From: Flavobacteriaceae bacterium NBU2977
GTDB taxonomy: Bacteria; Bacteroidota; Bacteroidia; Flavobacteriales; Flavobacteriaceae
DNA: 64,000 nucleotides
Direction: 5' to 3'
Assembly (NCBI GenBank): GCA_019931105.1
Contig: JAIOUW010000001.1
Span: forward strand, 186,001 to 250,000
Of this stretch, positions 17,718 to 26,403 are shown one piece after another. The notes beneath the pieces are model-generated. The model was not told the DNA's origin. It did not search any database and was given only the letters and a program-made list of their open reading frames with translations. The translations under genes and the position numbers were made by a program. Each line of letters begins with the position of its first letter. Position 1 is the first letter of the stretch.

Positions 17718-19052
17718 TTAATACTTCAGCCATTTGAACAATTCTTTGTAGCTCGCTTTTTTACCGTACATCAAAATACCAACCCTATATATTTTTGCGG
17801 CCAACCAAACGATACCAATAAAGGTAGCGATTAACAACAAAATTGACGTTATCAATTGCCAAACGGGAACACCTCCTTCACCGATCCCTCCGGGCAACCT
17901 CATGAGCATGACGATGGGTGAGGTAAGCGGAAACAGTGAAAAACCGACCGCAATAGGACCATGTGGATTATTGAAAACCGAGAAAAAACCGACATAAATT
18001 GCCAATATCAATGGTAAAATGATAGGAAATATGAATTGTTGCGTATCGGTCTCGTTATCAACAGCTGCACCGATCGCCGCATAGATAGAACTATATATCA
18101 AATACCCCAAAACAAAATAAACCACAAAAAAACAGATAAGCATTAGCCAAGGAATGTTGAAAATCTCTTGCGCATATAGATTCATCGTTTGACTGGCCGA
18201 GGGCAACGGCGCGGCCATTCCCATACCATTGGCCATATCGCCACCGGTTTTTAACGCAGCTGGATCAATATCAAAAATTACAAACGCTATGGATAACAGA
18301 AGACCAGCTGAAAGTATCCAAATGGCAAACTGTGTCAAACCAGCCAAAGAAGTACCGATAATCTTGCCCAACATGAGTTGAAAAGGCTTTACCGAAGATA
18401 TAATCACCTCTATAATGCGGCTTGTCTTTTCTTCAATAACGCTTCGCATAACAAAACCACCATAGATAATTATGAACATCATGATCAAGTATCCAAATCC
18501 GCCACCTATCGCTGCTTTTATCTCGTTAATCCCCTTAAGGTTCTGTACCCCTTCAAATGTCGATGTCTTGATCTCGAAACTTTTGTCCATTCGCGCAAAC
18601 TCCTCTGCGGAGACACCTAGTTGCTGTAATCGATGCTCTCTCAACCTCGCCCTAAAAGTGTTCTCAAGCCCGTCGATTAGCGAAGAGTTGGGCGTTGTAC
18701 CCGTATAAAAAAAAGCATTACTGGCCACGCGCTCCAAATCTTCATCATGCGGTATGTACAATAGCCCCACATAGCCAGCTCGGGCCGTTGAATCTATGGC
18801 AGTCTCCAATGAAATATCATTGAATCTTACATACGCCGTGTGCTGGGTAGAATTGAAATCGTTTGAAAAATAATCACTCTCGTTCAATATCGAGATGACC
18901 TTCGTACCGTCATCATTGACTTTTGTCAGATAAGCGATCAGCACGATCATACCCACCATCAAAATAGGACTCAAGAATGTCATGATGACAAATGATTTAT
19001 TGCGCACCTTGGCCAAATACTCCCTTTGGATGATCAATGATAGTTTATTCAT
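17718..19052 (-). CDS. ABC-2 type permease (NatB-like)
   Basis: A 444-residue ABC-2 family membrane subunit. One helix at about residues 20-42 is followed by a large external domain (45-185), then five or six helices from 190 to the end. MRSVIEEKTSRIIEVIISSVKPFQLMLGK, interrupted here for length, is the ABC-2 coupling-helix signature found in NatB and YhaP. It likely exports an ion or small molecule with the ATPase encoded just upstream. The start (GTG/ATG region at 19052) overlaps the ATPase stop by eight bases. Confidence 0.87.
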   Translation of the reverse strand: MNKLSLIIQREYLAKVRNKSFVIMTFLSPILMVGMIVLIAYLTKVNDDGTKVISILNESDYFSNDFNSTQHTAYVRFNDISLETAIDSTARAGYVGLLYIPHDEDLERVASNAFFYTGTTPNSSLIDGLENTFRARLREHRLQQLGVSAEEFARMDKSFEIKTSTFEGVQNLKGINEIKAAIGGGFGYLIMMFIIIYGGFVMRSVIEEKTSRIIEVIISSVKPFQLMLGKIIGTSLAGLTQFAIWILSAGLLLSIAFVIFDIDPAALKTGGDMANGMGMAAPLPSASQTMNLYAQEIFNIPWLMLICFFVVYFVLGYLIYSSIYAAIGAAVDNETDTQQFIFPIILPLILAIYVGFFSVFNNPHGPIAVGFSLFPLTSPIVMLMRLPGGIGEGGVPVWQLITSILLLIATFIGIVWLAAKIYRVGILMYGKKASYKELFKWLKY

Positions 19053-19980
19053 ATGCCCCTTTACTTTCTACCGTTCTTATGAAAATTTCGTTTGCCGATG
19101 GAATCGTCTCTACAAAATGGTTGACATTGCCATTTTCAGAAAGAAACCTCAGCATTGATTTACTGCTATCTGAAGGTAATTGCACCGTAAAATCGAGTTG
19201 TCTGTCTTCTGCAACGTAATTCGATGACTTTATTTCAAATTTGGTTTCCAGTTCTTTCAGAAACATATCGCCGTTCTCAACTTCAACCCCAACTTTAAAG
19301 ATGTTTTTTTTATACGCCTTTTTTATATCCGATAATTTGCCGTCCAATATCTTCTCAGACCGATGCAACAATGCGATATATTCGCAAAGCTCTTCAACGG
19401 ACTCCATTCGGTGTGTTGAAAAAATAATCGAGGTGCCATTTGCCTTGAGCTTTAGTATCTCATCTTTTATAATATTGGCGTTAATAGGGTCGAAACCACT
19501 GAAGGGCTCGTCAAAAATGAGCAGTTTAGGTTCATGCAGCACCGTAACGATAAACTGTATTTTCTGGGCCATACCCTTTGAGAGTTCGAGAATTTTTTTG
19601 TTCCACCAATCCCCTATTTCAAAACGGTCAAACCAAAACTTCAGTCGTTTTTTGGCCTCAGCTTTACCCAAACCTTTCAACTGGGCCAAATACAATGCCT
19701 GTTCGCCCACTTTCATGCTTTTATAAAGTCCGCGTTCTTCGGGAAGGTAACCGATCATGGTAATGTCATGGGGCTTTAACGGGGCGCCATCAAAGAGTAC
19801 TTCACCACTATCGGGATAAGTAATCTGGTTGATAATACGTATGAGTGTGGTCTTTCCGGCCCCATTGGGACCTAAAAGGCCATAAATACTATTTTTAGGG
19901 ATTTCTAGGGATACTTTATTGAGGGCAGTATATTTTCCAAACTGTTTGGTAACCTCATTAGTGACCAAAATTTTATCCAT
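19045..19980 (-). CDS. ABC transporter ATPase (NatA-like)
   Basis: A 311-residue ATPase. Walker A is GPNGAGKTT near residue 38, the signature is ELSKGMAQKIQ, Walker B is LLIFDEPFSGFDP and the H-loop STHRMES. SKGM in place of SGGQ is normal in NatA-type proteins. Residues 215-311 are a C-terminal regulatory extension. I start at ATG 19980 (MDKILVTNEV); the reading frame runs 24 codons further upstream but that part is hydrophobic and unlike the family. Pairs with the permease that overlaps its stop. Confidence 0.92.
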   Translation of the reverse strand: MDKILVTNEVTKQFGKYTALNKVSLEIPKNSIYGLLGPNGAGKTTLIRIINQITYPDSGEVLFDGAPLKPHDITMIGYLPEERGLYKSMKVGEQALYLAQLKGLGKAEAKKRLKFWFDRFEIGDWWNKKILELSKGMAQKIQFIVTVLHEPKLLIFDEPFSGFDPINANIIKDEILKLKANGTSIIFSTHRMESVEELCEYIALLHRSEKILDGKLSDIKKAYKKNIFKVGVEVENGDMFLKELETKFEIKSSNYVAEDRQLDFTVQLPSDSSKSMLRFLSENGNVNHFVETIPSANEIFIRTVESKGAYE

Positions 19981-19994
19981 GAAAGCAATTTGTC

Positions 19995-20002
19995 CAAAGA
20001 TA
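19995..20002 (-). promoter_or_regulatory. Possible -7 box (TATCTTTG) of the NatAB-like genes
   Basis: On the minus strand TATCTTTG lies 14 bases before the ATPase ATG and just after the terminator of dnaJ. The start of the transcript would be almost leaderless. No -33 TTG at the right spacing. Confidence 0.35.
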
Positions 20003-20026
20003 GCCAAATGGTTCAAAAAAAGCTGT

Positions 20027-20064
20027 AAAAAACAAAACCCACCCTCAATCAAGTCAAGGATGGG
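20027..20064 (-). terminator. Probable terminator of grpE-dnaJ
   Basis: Reading the minus strand, CCCATCCTTGA and the GAGGGTGGG arm pair over about ten positions with two or three G-U pairs, followed by a T-rich tract. It lies between dnaJ and the NatA-like gene. Confidence 0.6.
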
Positions 20065-20245
20065 AAAAAAATTGCTATGAAAAAGAAAATTAATATCGGT
20101 TTCCCAATATTAAAATCAAATATACGGTTTTTATTTAAATACAAAGTGGTGAACCGTAAAATCTCGCCAAACTAACCGGGAAGCACGATTCAAAACCAAA
20201 AACTGCGTCTTATACCCATCGCAACAGACCCTGAAAACGAGTTTA

Positions 20246-21364
20246 TTAAGAGAACATATCCTTTACTTTTTCAAAAAAAGATTTATCCGATTTTTCCGGT
20301 TTAGGTTCGAAATTGCCATCTCCGTTCATCCGTTCAAAAAATTCCCTTTGCTCTTTGTTCAACTCTTTGGGTGTCCAAACATTGACATGTACCAGTAAGT
20401 CACCGCTACCATAGCCGTTCAGACTAGTGATTCCCTTGCCCCGCAACCGTAAGATTTTACCGGATTGGATGCCCGGCTCCAATTTGATCCTTACTTTTCC
20501 TCCGACGGCGTCGATTTCTTTTGAAGTGCCTAAAACCGCTTCCGAAATACTGATGTAGAGGTCATAGTGCAGGTTATCACCTTCCCGCTTTAGGGTAGAA
20601 TGATCCTTGGTCTCAATGGCGACCAGCAAATCACCCGCAATACCATTGCCGGGCGCCTCGTTCCCTTTTCCAGGAACTTTCAGTTGCATACCGCTCTCGA
20701 CACCTGCCGGAATCTTAATGGATACGGTCTCTTCTGCCACGCGAAGACCCTGGGCATCGGCGTCGCTGGGCCTTTTGTCCAAGATCTGCCCACTACCGCT
20801 ACAAGTACTGCATGTCGCCGCGGTCTGCATTCTTCCTAATATAGTATTGGTCACCTTGGTAACTTGGCCTTGGCCATTGCAGGTAGAACAGGTTTTATAG
20901 GTCACCCCATCGGCCTGGATCTTTCTTCTCACCTTGACCTTCTTTTCAACCCCGTTGGCCACTTCATCCAAGGTCAGATTGACCCTAATTCGCAGGTTAC
21001 TGCCCTTGACCCTGCGCTGGCCGCCACCAAAACCGCCGAAGCCGCCAAAACCACCACCACCAAAGGCCCCTCCGAAAATATCACCGAACTGGCTAAAGAT
21101 ATCTTCCATGTTCATGCCTCCTCCACCGAATCCGCCACCGCCTTCGAAAGCGGCATGACCAAATTGATCATAGCGCGATTTCTTGTTGGGATCGCTGAGC
21201 ACTTCATAGGCCTCGGCAGCTTTTTTGAACATTTCCTCGGCCTTGGCATCACCAGGGTTTTTGTCAGGGTGATACTCCAATGCCTTTTTGCGATAAGCCT
21301 TTTTTATTTCGGTAGCGGATGCATTCTTTCCAACACCCAGTATTTCATAATAATCTTCTTTCAT
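20246..21364 (-). CDS. dnaJ: Chaperone DnaJ with two zinc-finger motifs
   Basis: A 372-residue Hsp40 co-chaperone that delivers clients to DnaK and stimulates its ATPase. The J domain (1-70) has HPDK at residue 32. A Gly/Phe-rich linker (70-118) follows. The central cysteine region holds only two CxxCxGxG motifs, CSTCNGQG near 158 and CSTCSGSG near 186, where E. coli DnaJ has four. So only one zinc centre can form. The spacing [12 protein letters not shown] between them is what I recall from other Flavobacteria, so this is lineage-typical rather than damage. C-terminal substrate domains are complete. Nine bases after grpE. Confidence 0.95.
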   Translation of the reverse strand: MKEDYYEILGVGKNASATEIKKAYRKKALEYHPDKNPGDAKAEEMFKKAAEAYEVLSDPNKKSRYDQFGHAAFEGGGGFGGGGMNMEDIFSQFGDIFGGAFGGGGFGGFGGFGGGQRRVKGSNLRIRVNLTLDEVANGVEKKVKVRRKIQADGVTYKTCSTCNGQGQVTKVTNTILGRMQTAATCSTCSGSGQILDKRPSDADAQGLRVAEETVSIKIPAGVESGMQLKVPGKGNEAPGNGIAGDLLVAIETKDHSTLKREGDNLHYDLYISISEAVLGTSKEIDAVGGKVRIKLEPGIQSGKILRLRGKGITSLNGYGSGDLLVHVNVWTPKELNKEQREFFERMNGDGNFEPKPEKSDKSFFEKVKDMFS

Positions 21365-21373
21365 ACCCAGAGT

Positions 21374-21934
21374 TTAGTTGCCCACGACCACTTTTGGATG
21401 ACGTATGATCTTATCACCCAGTTTATATCCTTTTTCGATTACATCGATAATCTTGCCCTTGAGCTTCTTTTTGGGCGCAGGTATCTGGGTAATGGCTTCA
21501 TGTATTTCAGCATCAAAGGCATCACCCTGTTCTACACTTACCTCTTGAAGACCTTTCGTGTTCAGGGTTTCCCTGAATTTGCCCCGAATCAATTTAACTC
21601 CCTTTAAAAGTTCATCGTCATCAGACTTGTCCAATTCCTTCAAGGCGCGGTCAAAATCATCGAGAACCGGCAACAATGAAATCATGATCTCTTGTCCCGC
21701 GGTCTTGAACAGCTCCATTCTTTCTTTGGACGTTCTACGCTTGTAATTTTCAAACTCGGCGAACAATCGCAAAAATTTATCCTTTTCCTTGGCCAGTTCT
21801 TCACCAAGCGCTTCCTCGGCCGTTAAGGTTTCTGAAGCCTCCTCTTTTTCTTCGGATTGCTCCTGGCCTTCACTATTTTCAATTGGTTCCGAGATCAATT
21901 CATCCAATTCTTCGGCTTTATCTTTCTTGCTCAT
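21374..21934 (-). CDS. grpE: Nucleotide exchange factor GrpE
   Basis: A 186-residue cytoplasmic exchange factor that releases ADP from DnaK. An acidic disordered N terminus (1-50) is followed by a long coiled coil, ALGEELAKEKDKFLRLFAEFENYKRR, split here after 20, then a C-terminal beta domain with the family motif VEKGYKLGDKIIRHPKVVV. First gene of the grpE-dnaJ operon, with a well-formed promoter just upstream. Confidence 0.95.
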   Translation of the reverse strand: MSKKDKAEELDELISEPIENSEGQEQSEEKEEASETLTAEEALGEELAKEKDKFLRLFAEFENYKRRTSKERMELFKTAGQEIMISLLPVLDDFDRALKELDKSDDDELLKGVKLIRGKFRETLNTKGLQEVSVEQGDAFDAEIHEAITQIPAPKKKLKGKIIDVIEKGYKLGDKIIRHPKVVVGN

Positions 21935-21968
21935 TGACTTCTTGTATTAGATTCAGTTTTTCAAGTGG

Positions 21969-22002
21969 CAAAAGTACTGCCATTTCTTTAAAAATGTCAA
22001 AA
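21969..22002 (-). promoter_or_regulatory. grpE promoter: TTTTG, 21 bp, TACTTTTG
   Basis: On the minus strand a TTTTG -33 element (22002-21998) and TACTTTTG -7 element (21976-21969) are 21 bases apart, within the Bacteroidota range. The gene starts 34 bases further on. Confidence 0.7.
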
Positions 22003-22007
22003 TGTCA
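21995..22007 (-). repeat. TGACA direct repeat over the grpE -33 element
   Basis: On the minus strand TGACATTTTGACA holds two TGACA copies eight bases apart, overlapping the -33 element. It could be a heat-shock control site, but no other copy in this window supports that. Confidence 0.35.
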
Positions 22008-22103
22008 CCAATGAAATCACAAATTACCCTACCACCCATCAAGCAGGGAAGCATCTGAATTATCGATAGTCTTTTTGAAAAGAGATTCTGGGGTAGAGCG
22101 TGC

Positions 22104-23036
22104 CTATGAAGATCTAGGTTCTCCATCACTTTTACAAGTGCTATGTAGGGCCATATCGATATTCGGAAAGTGAAAGACAAACCCTTCGTCCTCAATTTTT
22201 TTACTGCTCACCCTTTGACTCGCCAAAAGCAGGTATGACATTTCGCCAAGAATTGTCTTCAATACAAATTCAGGAACATTTGGCAATATCAATGGTCGAT
22301 CCAACACTTTGGCGATTTCCCGTATCAATTTTTTGTTCGTAACGGCATTGGGGCCAACGCCATTATAAACTCCCTTCAACTCATGCTCTACAACAAAAAG
22401 AAAAATACGGGCCAAATCTTCGATATGTACCCACGATTGCCATTGTTCTCCACTGCCCAAAGCCGCACCGACACAGTTCTTTATCGGCCTTACCATCTGT
22501 GGCAACGCACCTCCCTCAGCTGATAATACCAGGCCTATACGTATTTTTAAAACATTGAGGTCAAATGTTTCGAAGCTATCCGCCTCCTTTTCCCAAGCGT
22601 TTACGACTTCACCCAAAAAACTATCATCGACCCGTTTTTCATCTTCGGTGTAATAAGAGCCTAAAGAATTTGGATAAATACCGATCGCGGAAGCCGATAC
22701 GAACGAAGTAATCTTTTTTGAATCTACCTGTTCCAGTCCTTTATAGAGGGTCTTGAGGGAATTTATCCTACTGGCAAGGATTTCCTTTTTATAATGATCT
22801 GTCCATCGCTTCGAGATCGAGGCACCTGCCAAATTGATTATGGCCGAAACTTCAGAAAAGCATGCAAGATCTATTTCCCCTGAATCGGGATCCCAATAAA
22901 ACCCTTGATATCTTCCTCTTGAAACTATTTTTTCTTTGGAAGTGGTCAGATAATTGACAGCAATATTTCGCTTATGGCACAATGCCACAATCTCCTTACC
23001 TATCAAACCCGTTGCCCCCGTTATCAAAAACCTCAT
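22104..23036 (-). CDS. TIGR01777-type NAD-dependent epimerase (YfcH-like)
   Basis: A 310-residue short-chain dehydrogenase of the TIGR01777/YfcH group. The Rossmann motif GATGLIG starts at residue 6. NLAGASISKRWTD, SASAIGIYPN and the closing LLASQRVSSKKIEDEGF are hallmarks of this group. The DUF1731 C-terminal domain covers about 245-300. Substrate is unknown; the SulA-like label sometimes given is unproven. I start at ATG 23036 (MRFLITGATG), since the eight extra upstream codons precede the Rossmann strand without need. Confidence 0.87.
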   Translation of the reverse strand: MRFLITGATGLIGKEIVALCHKRNIAVNYLTTSKEKIVSRGRYQGFYWDPDSGEIDLACFSEVSAIINLAGASISKRWTDHYKKEILASRINSLKTLYKGLEQVDSKKITSFVSASAIGIYPNSLGSYYTEDEKRVDDSFLGEVVNAWEKEADSFETFDLNVLKIRIGLVLSAEGGALPQMVRPIKNCVGAALGSGEQWQSWVHIEDLARIFLFVVEHELKGVYNGVGPNAVTNKKLIREIAKVLDRPLILPNVPEFVLKTILGEMSYLLLASQRVSSKKIEDEGFVFHFPNIDMALHSTCKSDGEPRSS

Positions 23037-23087
23037 AGCACAAAGGTAGGGTATACGCACCTCGAACGATCTAGTTTTAATCTCGAT

Positions 23088-23756
23088 TTAACAAACGCGT
23101 TTGACCGCCCGAAGCATCTCACGTTTTCCTGGTGGGCCGGGCAGTCGCTCAACGTTAAACCCTACCTGTTGCATGGCACGGCGCACGCTGCCTTTGGCGG
23201 CATAGGTAACAAGAACACCATTATTTTTCAGCGCTTTGAACATTCGGGCAAATATGGTTTCCGTCCACAGTTCGGGCTGCACCCGTGCGCCGAAGGCATC
23301 GAAATAGATCAGGTCGAAGGTATCATCAAAATCGAGGTCACTAAAATCCTTCTGTATTTTGTGCAATTGAAAAGTATCGCATATCGAAACGTCTTTTTCC
23401 CAAGCACTGTCATGCATGCTTTGAAACCGTTCTTTGAATCTGCCCGCCTTAAGTTCATCAAGATAGTTGAGCACCTTTACCTCATCAGGTGTTACGGGAT
23501 ATTTCTCCACCCCGGTATAACGCACCTTTAATTCAATTTTTGGTGCTTCTAAACAAGTAATGAAGGCGTTCAAGCCGGTACCAAAACCGATTTCGAGAAT
23601 CGAAATCTCACGGTTCTTGAAAAGTGAAAGTCCGTTTTTAATAAAAACGTGATAGGCTTCTTGAATCGCCCCGTGTTTCGAATGATAGTGTTCATCCCAT
23701 TCAGAGAGATGAATGGTATGGGAACCATCGGCCGTTGTTATGATCTTACGCTCCAA
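23088..23756 (-). CDS. mnmD: tRNA U34 methyltransferase MnmD
   Basis: A 222-residue SAM-dependent methyltransferase equivalent to the MnmC2 half of E. coli MnmC; it methylates the aminomethyl group at wobble U34 of certain tRNAs. The family opening TADGSHTIHL...DEHYHSKHGAIQEA is followed by the SAM site EIGFGTGLNAF near residue 65 and FDAFGARVQPELW (catalytic DUF752 region). The frame is open for 66 codons upstream but those overlap the DUF4920 gene and do not look like the family. I therefore use TTG 23756 (encoding the residue before ERKI), one base after the upstream TGA. Confidence 0.88.
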   Translation of the reverse strand: MERKIITTADGSHTIHLSEWDEHYHSKHGAIQEAYHVFIKNGLSLFKNREISILEIGFGTGLNAFITCLEAPKIELKVRYTGVEKYPVTPDEVKVLNYLDELKAGRFKERFQSMHDSAWEKDVSICDTFQLHKIQKDFSDLDFDDTFDLIYFDAFGARVQPELWTETIFARMFKALKNNGVLVTYAAKGSVRRAMQQVGFNVERLPGPPGKREMLRAVKRVC

Positions 23757-23757
23757 A

Positions 23758-24258
23758 TCACTCTTTGAGCAAGACCCCGTCAGCTTCAAAGCTATAGGTC
23801 TTCTTAGGTTCGGTGATCTTTGCGATCTGTGCCGCCGACTGGCCGCCATCCTTGGCGTAATGTTTTTGGTCTTCGATGCCCATCGCTTCGACAAAGGCCT
23901 TGCCGTTGACCACCACTTCCTTTCCTGAAATATCCATAGGAACGAAAAAACCATAATCTTTGAACCTGACCATGACCTCTTTATCGTTGAGTGCCAGTTT
24001 CATCCAACAACCTTTGGACTGACAGACATCGGTCACCGTTGCGGTAAATTTGGTGTTCAACGTATCATTTGCGCCGAGCATATCAAATTTTAGTGCCATT
24101 TCTTGGTCCGAAAGGCTTTCTGAAGCTGCTATTTTTTGTCCGAACGAACGATAGTGCGATGGCAAATCTGCCGTGTTTTCGCCTATCTCGGGCTTTTCTT
24201 GTGCATTACAGACGATAAAAAACAATAAAAACCCAACCAAAATGTTAATATTTTTCAT
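23758..24258 (-). CDS. DUF4920 periplasmic protein
   Basis: A 166-residue exported protein with signal peptide MKNINILVGFLLFFIVCNAQ. The mature part carries the DUF4920 core VTDVCQSKGCWMKLAL, DYGFFVPMDISGKEVVVNG, with two conserved Cys that may bind metal or a disulfide. Function not established. I use ATG 24258; a further 13 codons are open upstream but would bury the signal peptide. It is followed at once by mnmD, so the two are likely co-transcribed although their roles look unrelated. Confidence 0.8.
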   Translation of the reverse strand: MKNINILVGFLLFFIVCNAQEKPEIGENTADLPSHYRSFGQKIAASESLSDQEMALKFDMLGANDTLNTKFTATVTDVCQSKGCWMKLALNDKEVMVRFKDYGFFVPMDISGKEVVVNGKAFVEAMGIEDQKHYAKDGGQSAAQIAKITEPKKTYSFEADGVLLKE

Positions 24259-24365
24259 ATCCGTTAAAAATCTTGTTTGTACCACAAAGCTGGTCATTTT
24301 TGGACAAAAAAAGAAGTCTTGATAGCAATAATTTGGTTAATTTTAATCTTTAAACCTTTAACTAA

Positions 24366-25430
24366 ATGAACAATACTGCGTTGAAAATTCAAGTTGAAAA
24401 AATAAAAGTTTCCAAAATCGACCAAGTTGATTTTGACAACCTTTCGTTCGGAAGCGTTTTCTCGGATCATATGTTGGTATGCGACTATAAAAATGGAAGT
24501 TGGGAAGCCCCCAAAATTGTACCATATCAACCTATCAGCTTGGATCCCTCGGCAAAGATTTTTCACTATGGGCAATCTATTTTTGAGGGAATGAAGGCCT
24601 ATAAGGATGAAAACGACGAAATCTTTCTGTTTCGCCCTTTGGACAATTGCAGGCGATTGAACATCTCGGCAAAACGAATGGCCATGCCCGAATTGCCTGA
24701 AGAATTTTTTATGGAGGGCCTTACGGCTTTGTTGGAGTTGGACAAAGACTGGATACCCCGAAATGCGGGCAGTTCGTTATATATTCGTCCGTTTATGTTC
24801 GCCTCGGGCACCGGATTCCACGCCTCGCCTGCCAACCAATACAAATTTATTATTGCAACGGCTCCTTCAGGATCTTATTTCGCCGGAAAGGTCAAGGTCT
24901 TGATCGAGGAAAAATATTCACGCTCCGCGAATGGCGGGGTCGGGTATGCCAAGGCCGGCGGCAATTATGCGGGCCAGTTCTACCCTACGCAATTGGCCGT
25001 AGAAAAAGGGTACAACCAAGTCATTTGGACGGATGACAATACCCATGAAAATATTGAGGAGGCCGGGGCCATGAACATATTCGTACGTATCGGCGATACC
25101 TTGATCACCGGGCCGACCAGTGATCGTATCTTGGACGGTATCACGCGAAAAAGTATACTCGAAATCGCAAAAGACGAAGGCATTGCCACCGAGGTTCGAA
25201 AGATTACCGTCAGTGAACTGGTCGAGGCCGCCAAAAAGGGCACGTTAAAAGAAATGTTCGGGGCGGGTACCGCCGCGGTCGTTTCACCGATAGCCACTTT
25301 TGGGTATCGCGATACCGATTATGATTTACCTGAACTCGAAAACAGTTACGCGTCTCGCTTGAAAAAACGCATCACCGATATTCAATACAACCGTGCCGAA
25401 GATCCTTTTGGGTGGCGGTTTAAGGTTTAG
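24366..25430 (+). CDS. ilvE: Branched-chain amino acid aminotransferase IlvE
   Basis: A 354-residue PLP-dependent fold IV aminotransferase that performs the last step of Leu, Ile and Val synthesis and the first step of their breakdown. FHYGQSIFEGMKAY, YIRPFMFASGTGFH, the PLP lysine in GYAKAGGNYAGQF, QVIWTD, EEAGAMNIFV and MFGAGTAAVVSPI are all family motifs. Length fits the long (type II) bacterial group. Transcribed alone from a 107-bp divergent gap with DUF4920 and closed by a strong terminator. Confidence 0.96.
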   Translation: MNNTALKIQVEKIKVSKIDQVDFDNLSFGSVFSDHMLVCDYKNGSWEAPKIVPYQPISLDPSAKIFHYGQSIFEGMKAYKDENDEIFLFRPLDNCRRLNISAKRMAMPELPEEFFMEGLTALLELDKDWIPRNAGSSLYIRPFMFASGTGFHASPANQYKFIIATAPSGSYFAGKVKVLIEEKYSRSANGGVGYAKAGGNYAGQFYPTQLAVEKGYNQVIWTDDNTHENIEEAGAMNIFVRIGDTLITGPTSDRILDGITRKSILEIAKDEGIATEVRKITVSELVEAAKKGTLKEMFGAGTAAVVSPIATFGYRDTDYDLPELENSYASRLKKRITDIQYNRAEDPFGWRFKV

Positions 25431-25455
25431 GCAACATAACGTTATTTTTAGAAAT

Positions 25456-25500
25456 ACATCGTTTTACCATATTTTACGGTAGAACGATGTGTTTTTCTTT
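25456..25500 (+). terminator. Terminator of ilvE
   Basis: ACATCGTTTTACC and GGTAGAACGATGT form a 13-base stem (one G-U), followed by GTTTTTCTTTT. It marks the left border of the AT-rich patch. Confidence 0.88.
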
Positions 25501-25511
25501 TATATAAGCAA

Positions 25512-25521
25512 GTTGTAAAAC
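25512..25521 (+). repeat. Left copy of a GTTGTAAAAC inverted repeat around the 25533 lipoprotein gene
   Basis: GTTGTAAAAC here faces its exact complement GTTTTACAAC at 26109-26118. The two bracket the lipoprotein gene, 12 bases before its start and 4 bases after its stop. Confidence 0.5.
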
Positions 25522-25532
25522 ATTTAGAAAAT

Positions 25533-26105
25533 TTGAAACGATTACTGTATTTAATTTTACCACTTCTAGTTTCCTGCTCGAGCTCATCTCAATTGCTAAG
25601 ACCTGAAATACATTCAGAAATTTTATCTTCCAAATTAAATGCAAAAGGAATTGCAGCTATTAATCCCAACTATAAAAAATCATATTTTAGAATCTTACCT
25701 TACTTATTCTTTAATAAAAGCGGCACTTTTAATGAAATTCAAGGTGATTTTTATAACGTAAAGTTCAATGTCAATTCTAACTTGAATATAATGTCAGGAT
25801 TTTGGAGTGATTATGGGAATTACCAAAATTCTTTAATAGTTCTAATAGCAATGAGTGAGACATCAACGTTACCAATTAAAGATATACCCATTTCTGTTGA
25901 ATCAAGTAAACATGGAGTTTTTGAAAAGAAGAAATTGATTGGAAATAGTCAGATTAATAAATCACAACAAAGGGTTTTATTTGTGAAAAAGCTTGAATTG
26001 GAAAATAGATTTGATGTTTTAAATAAAATTAATGATGACGTAATAACTGTTAAAATTGGCGGGCAGGTTTATACATTCTTAAACCCTGAGATTGAACTGG
26101 ATTAA
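25533..26105 (+). CDS. Lipoprotein of unknown function in the AT-rich patch
   Basis: A 190-residue protein from a TTG start. The signal peptide MKRLLYLILPLLVSC ends in a lipobox (LVSC), followed by SSSS, so it is a lipoprotein. The remainder is beta-rich with no motif I recognise. Codon use is clearly AT-richer than in ilvE or mazG on either side (many TTA, AAT, ATT, AAA codons), suggesting transfer. Bracketed by the GTTGTAAAAC inverted repeat. Confidence 0.6.
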   Translation: MKRLLYLILPLLVSCSSSSQLLRPEIHSEILSSKLNAKGIAAINPNYKKSYFRILPYLFFNKSGTFNEIQGDFYNVKFNVNSNLNIMSGFWSDYGNYQNSLIVLIAMSETSTLPIKDIPISVESSKHGVFEKKKLIGNSQINKSQQRVLFVKKLELENRFDVLNKINDDVITVKIGGQVYTFLNPEIELD

Positions 26106-26403
26106 AACGTTTTACAACACAACCTATAAACAATACGGGCTTAGGGTTTAAACGCCAAGGTTTGTGTACTTTTATGAGGTTGCGAAATCTCTGGGATTTC
26201 GCTTTTGAGAGAAAATAGAAAAAGTAAAACCACTAGATTTTGCTATGTGCATGGCGGAAAGCAAACGCCTATTTGTTCACGCACTGTTCATAGCTAAACC
26301 GTTACAAGCAATTCCCTACATAAAGAAACTCTATTAATTTCTTAAGCTAACGAGTCAAATTTTTTGTAGGAAAATTATACTAAATTTAACCGTTAGTCAG
26401 AAT
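26106..26403. other. Hairpin-rich linker between two AT-rich genes
   Basis: No ORF. It starts with GTTTTACAAC (26109-26118), contains a perfect GCGAAATC/GATTTCGC stem at 26182-26202 with a TCTGG loop, and ends with two direct copies of AACCGTTA at 26297-26304 and 26388-26395, 91 bases apart. The layout resembles a recombination-site linker more than a promoter. Confidence 0.4.

Noticed and set aside
20864..21607. 247-codon plus-strand frame opposite dnaJ and grpE
   Set aside because: It lies antisense to two certain genes, and its protein is low-complexity shadow of the Gly/Phe-rich DnaJ linker.
23757..23954. N-terminal extension of mnmD by 66 codons
   Set aside because: It overlaps DUF4920 completely, is Arg/Ser-rich and unlike any MnmD; TTG 23756 gives the family start.
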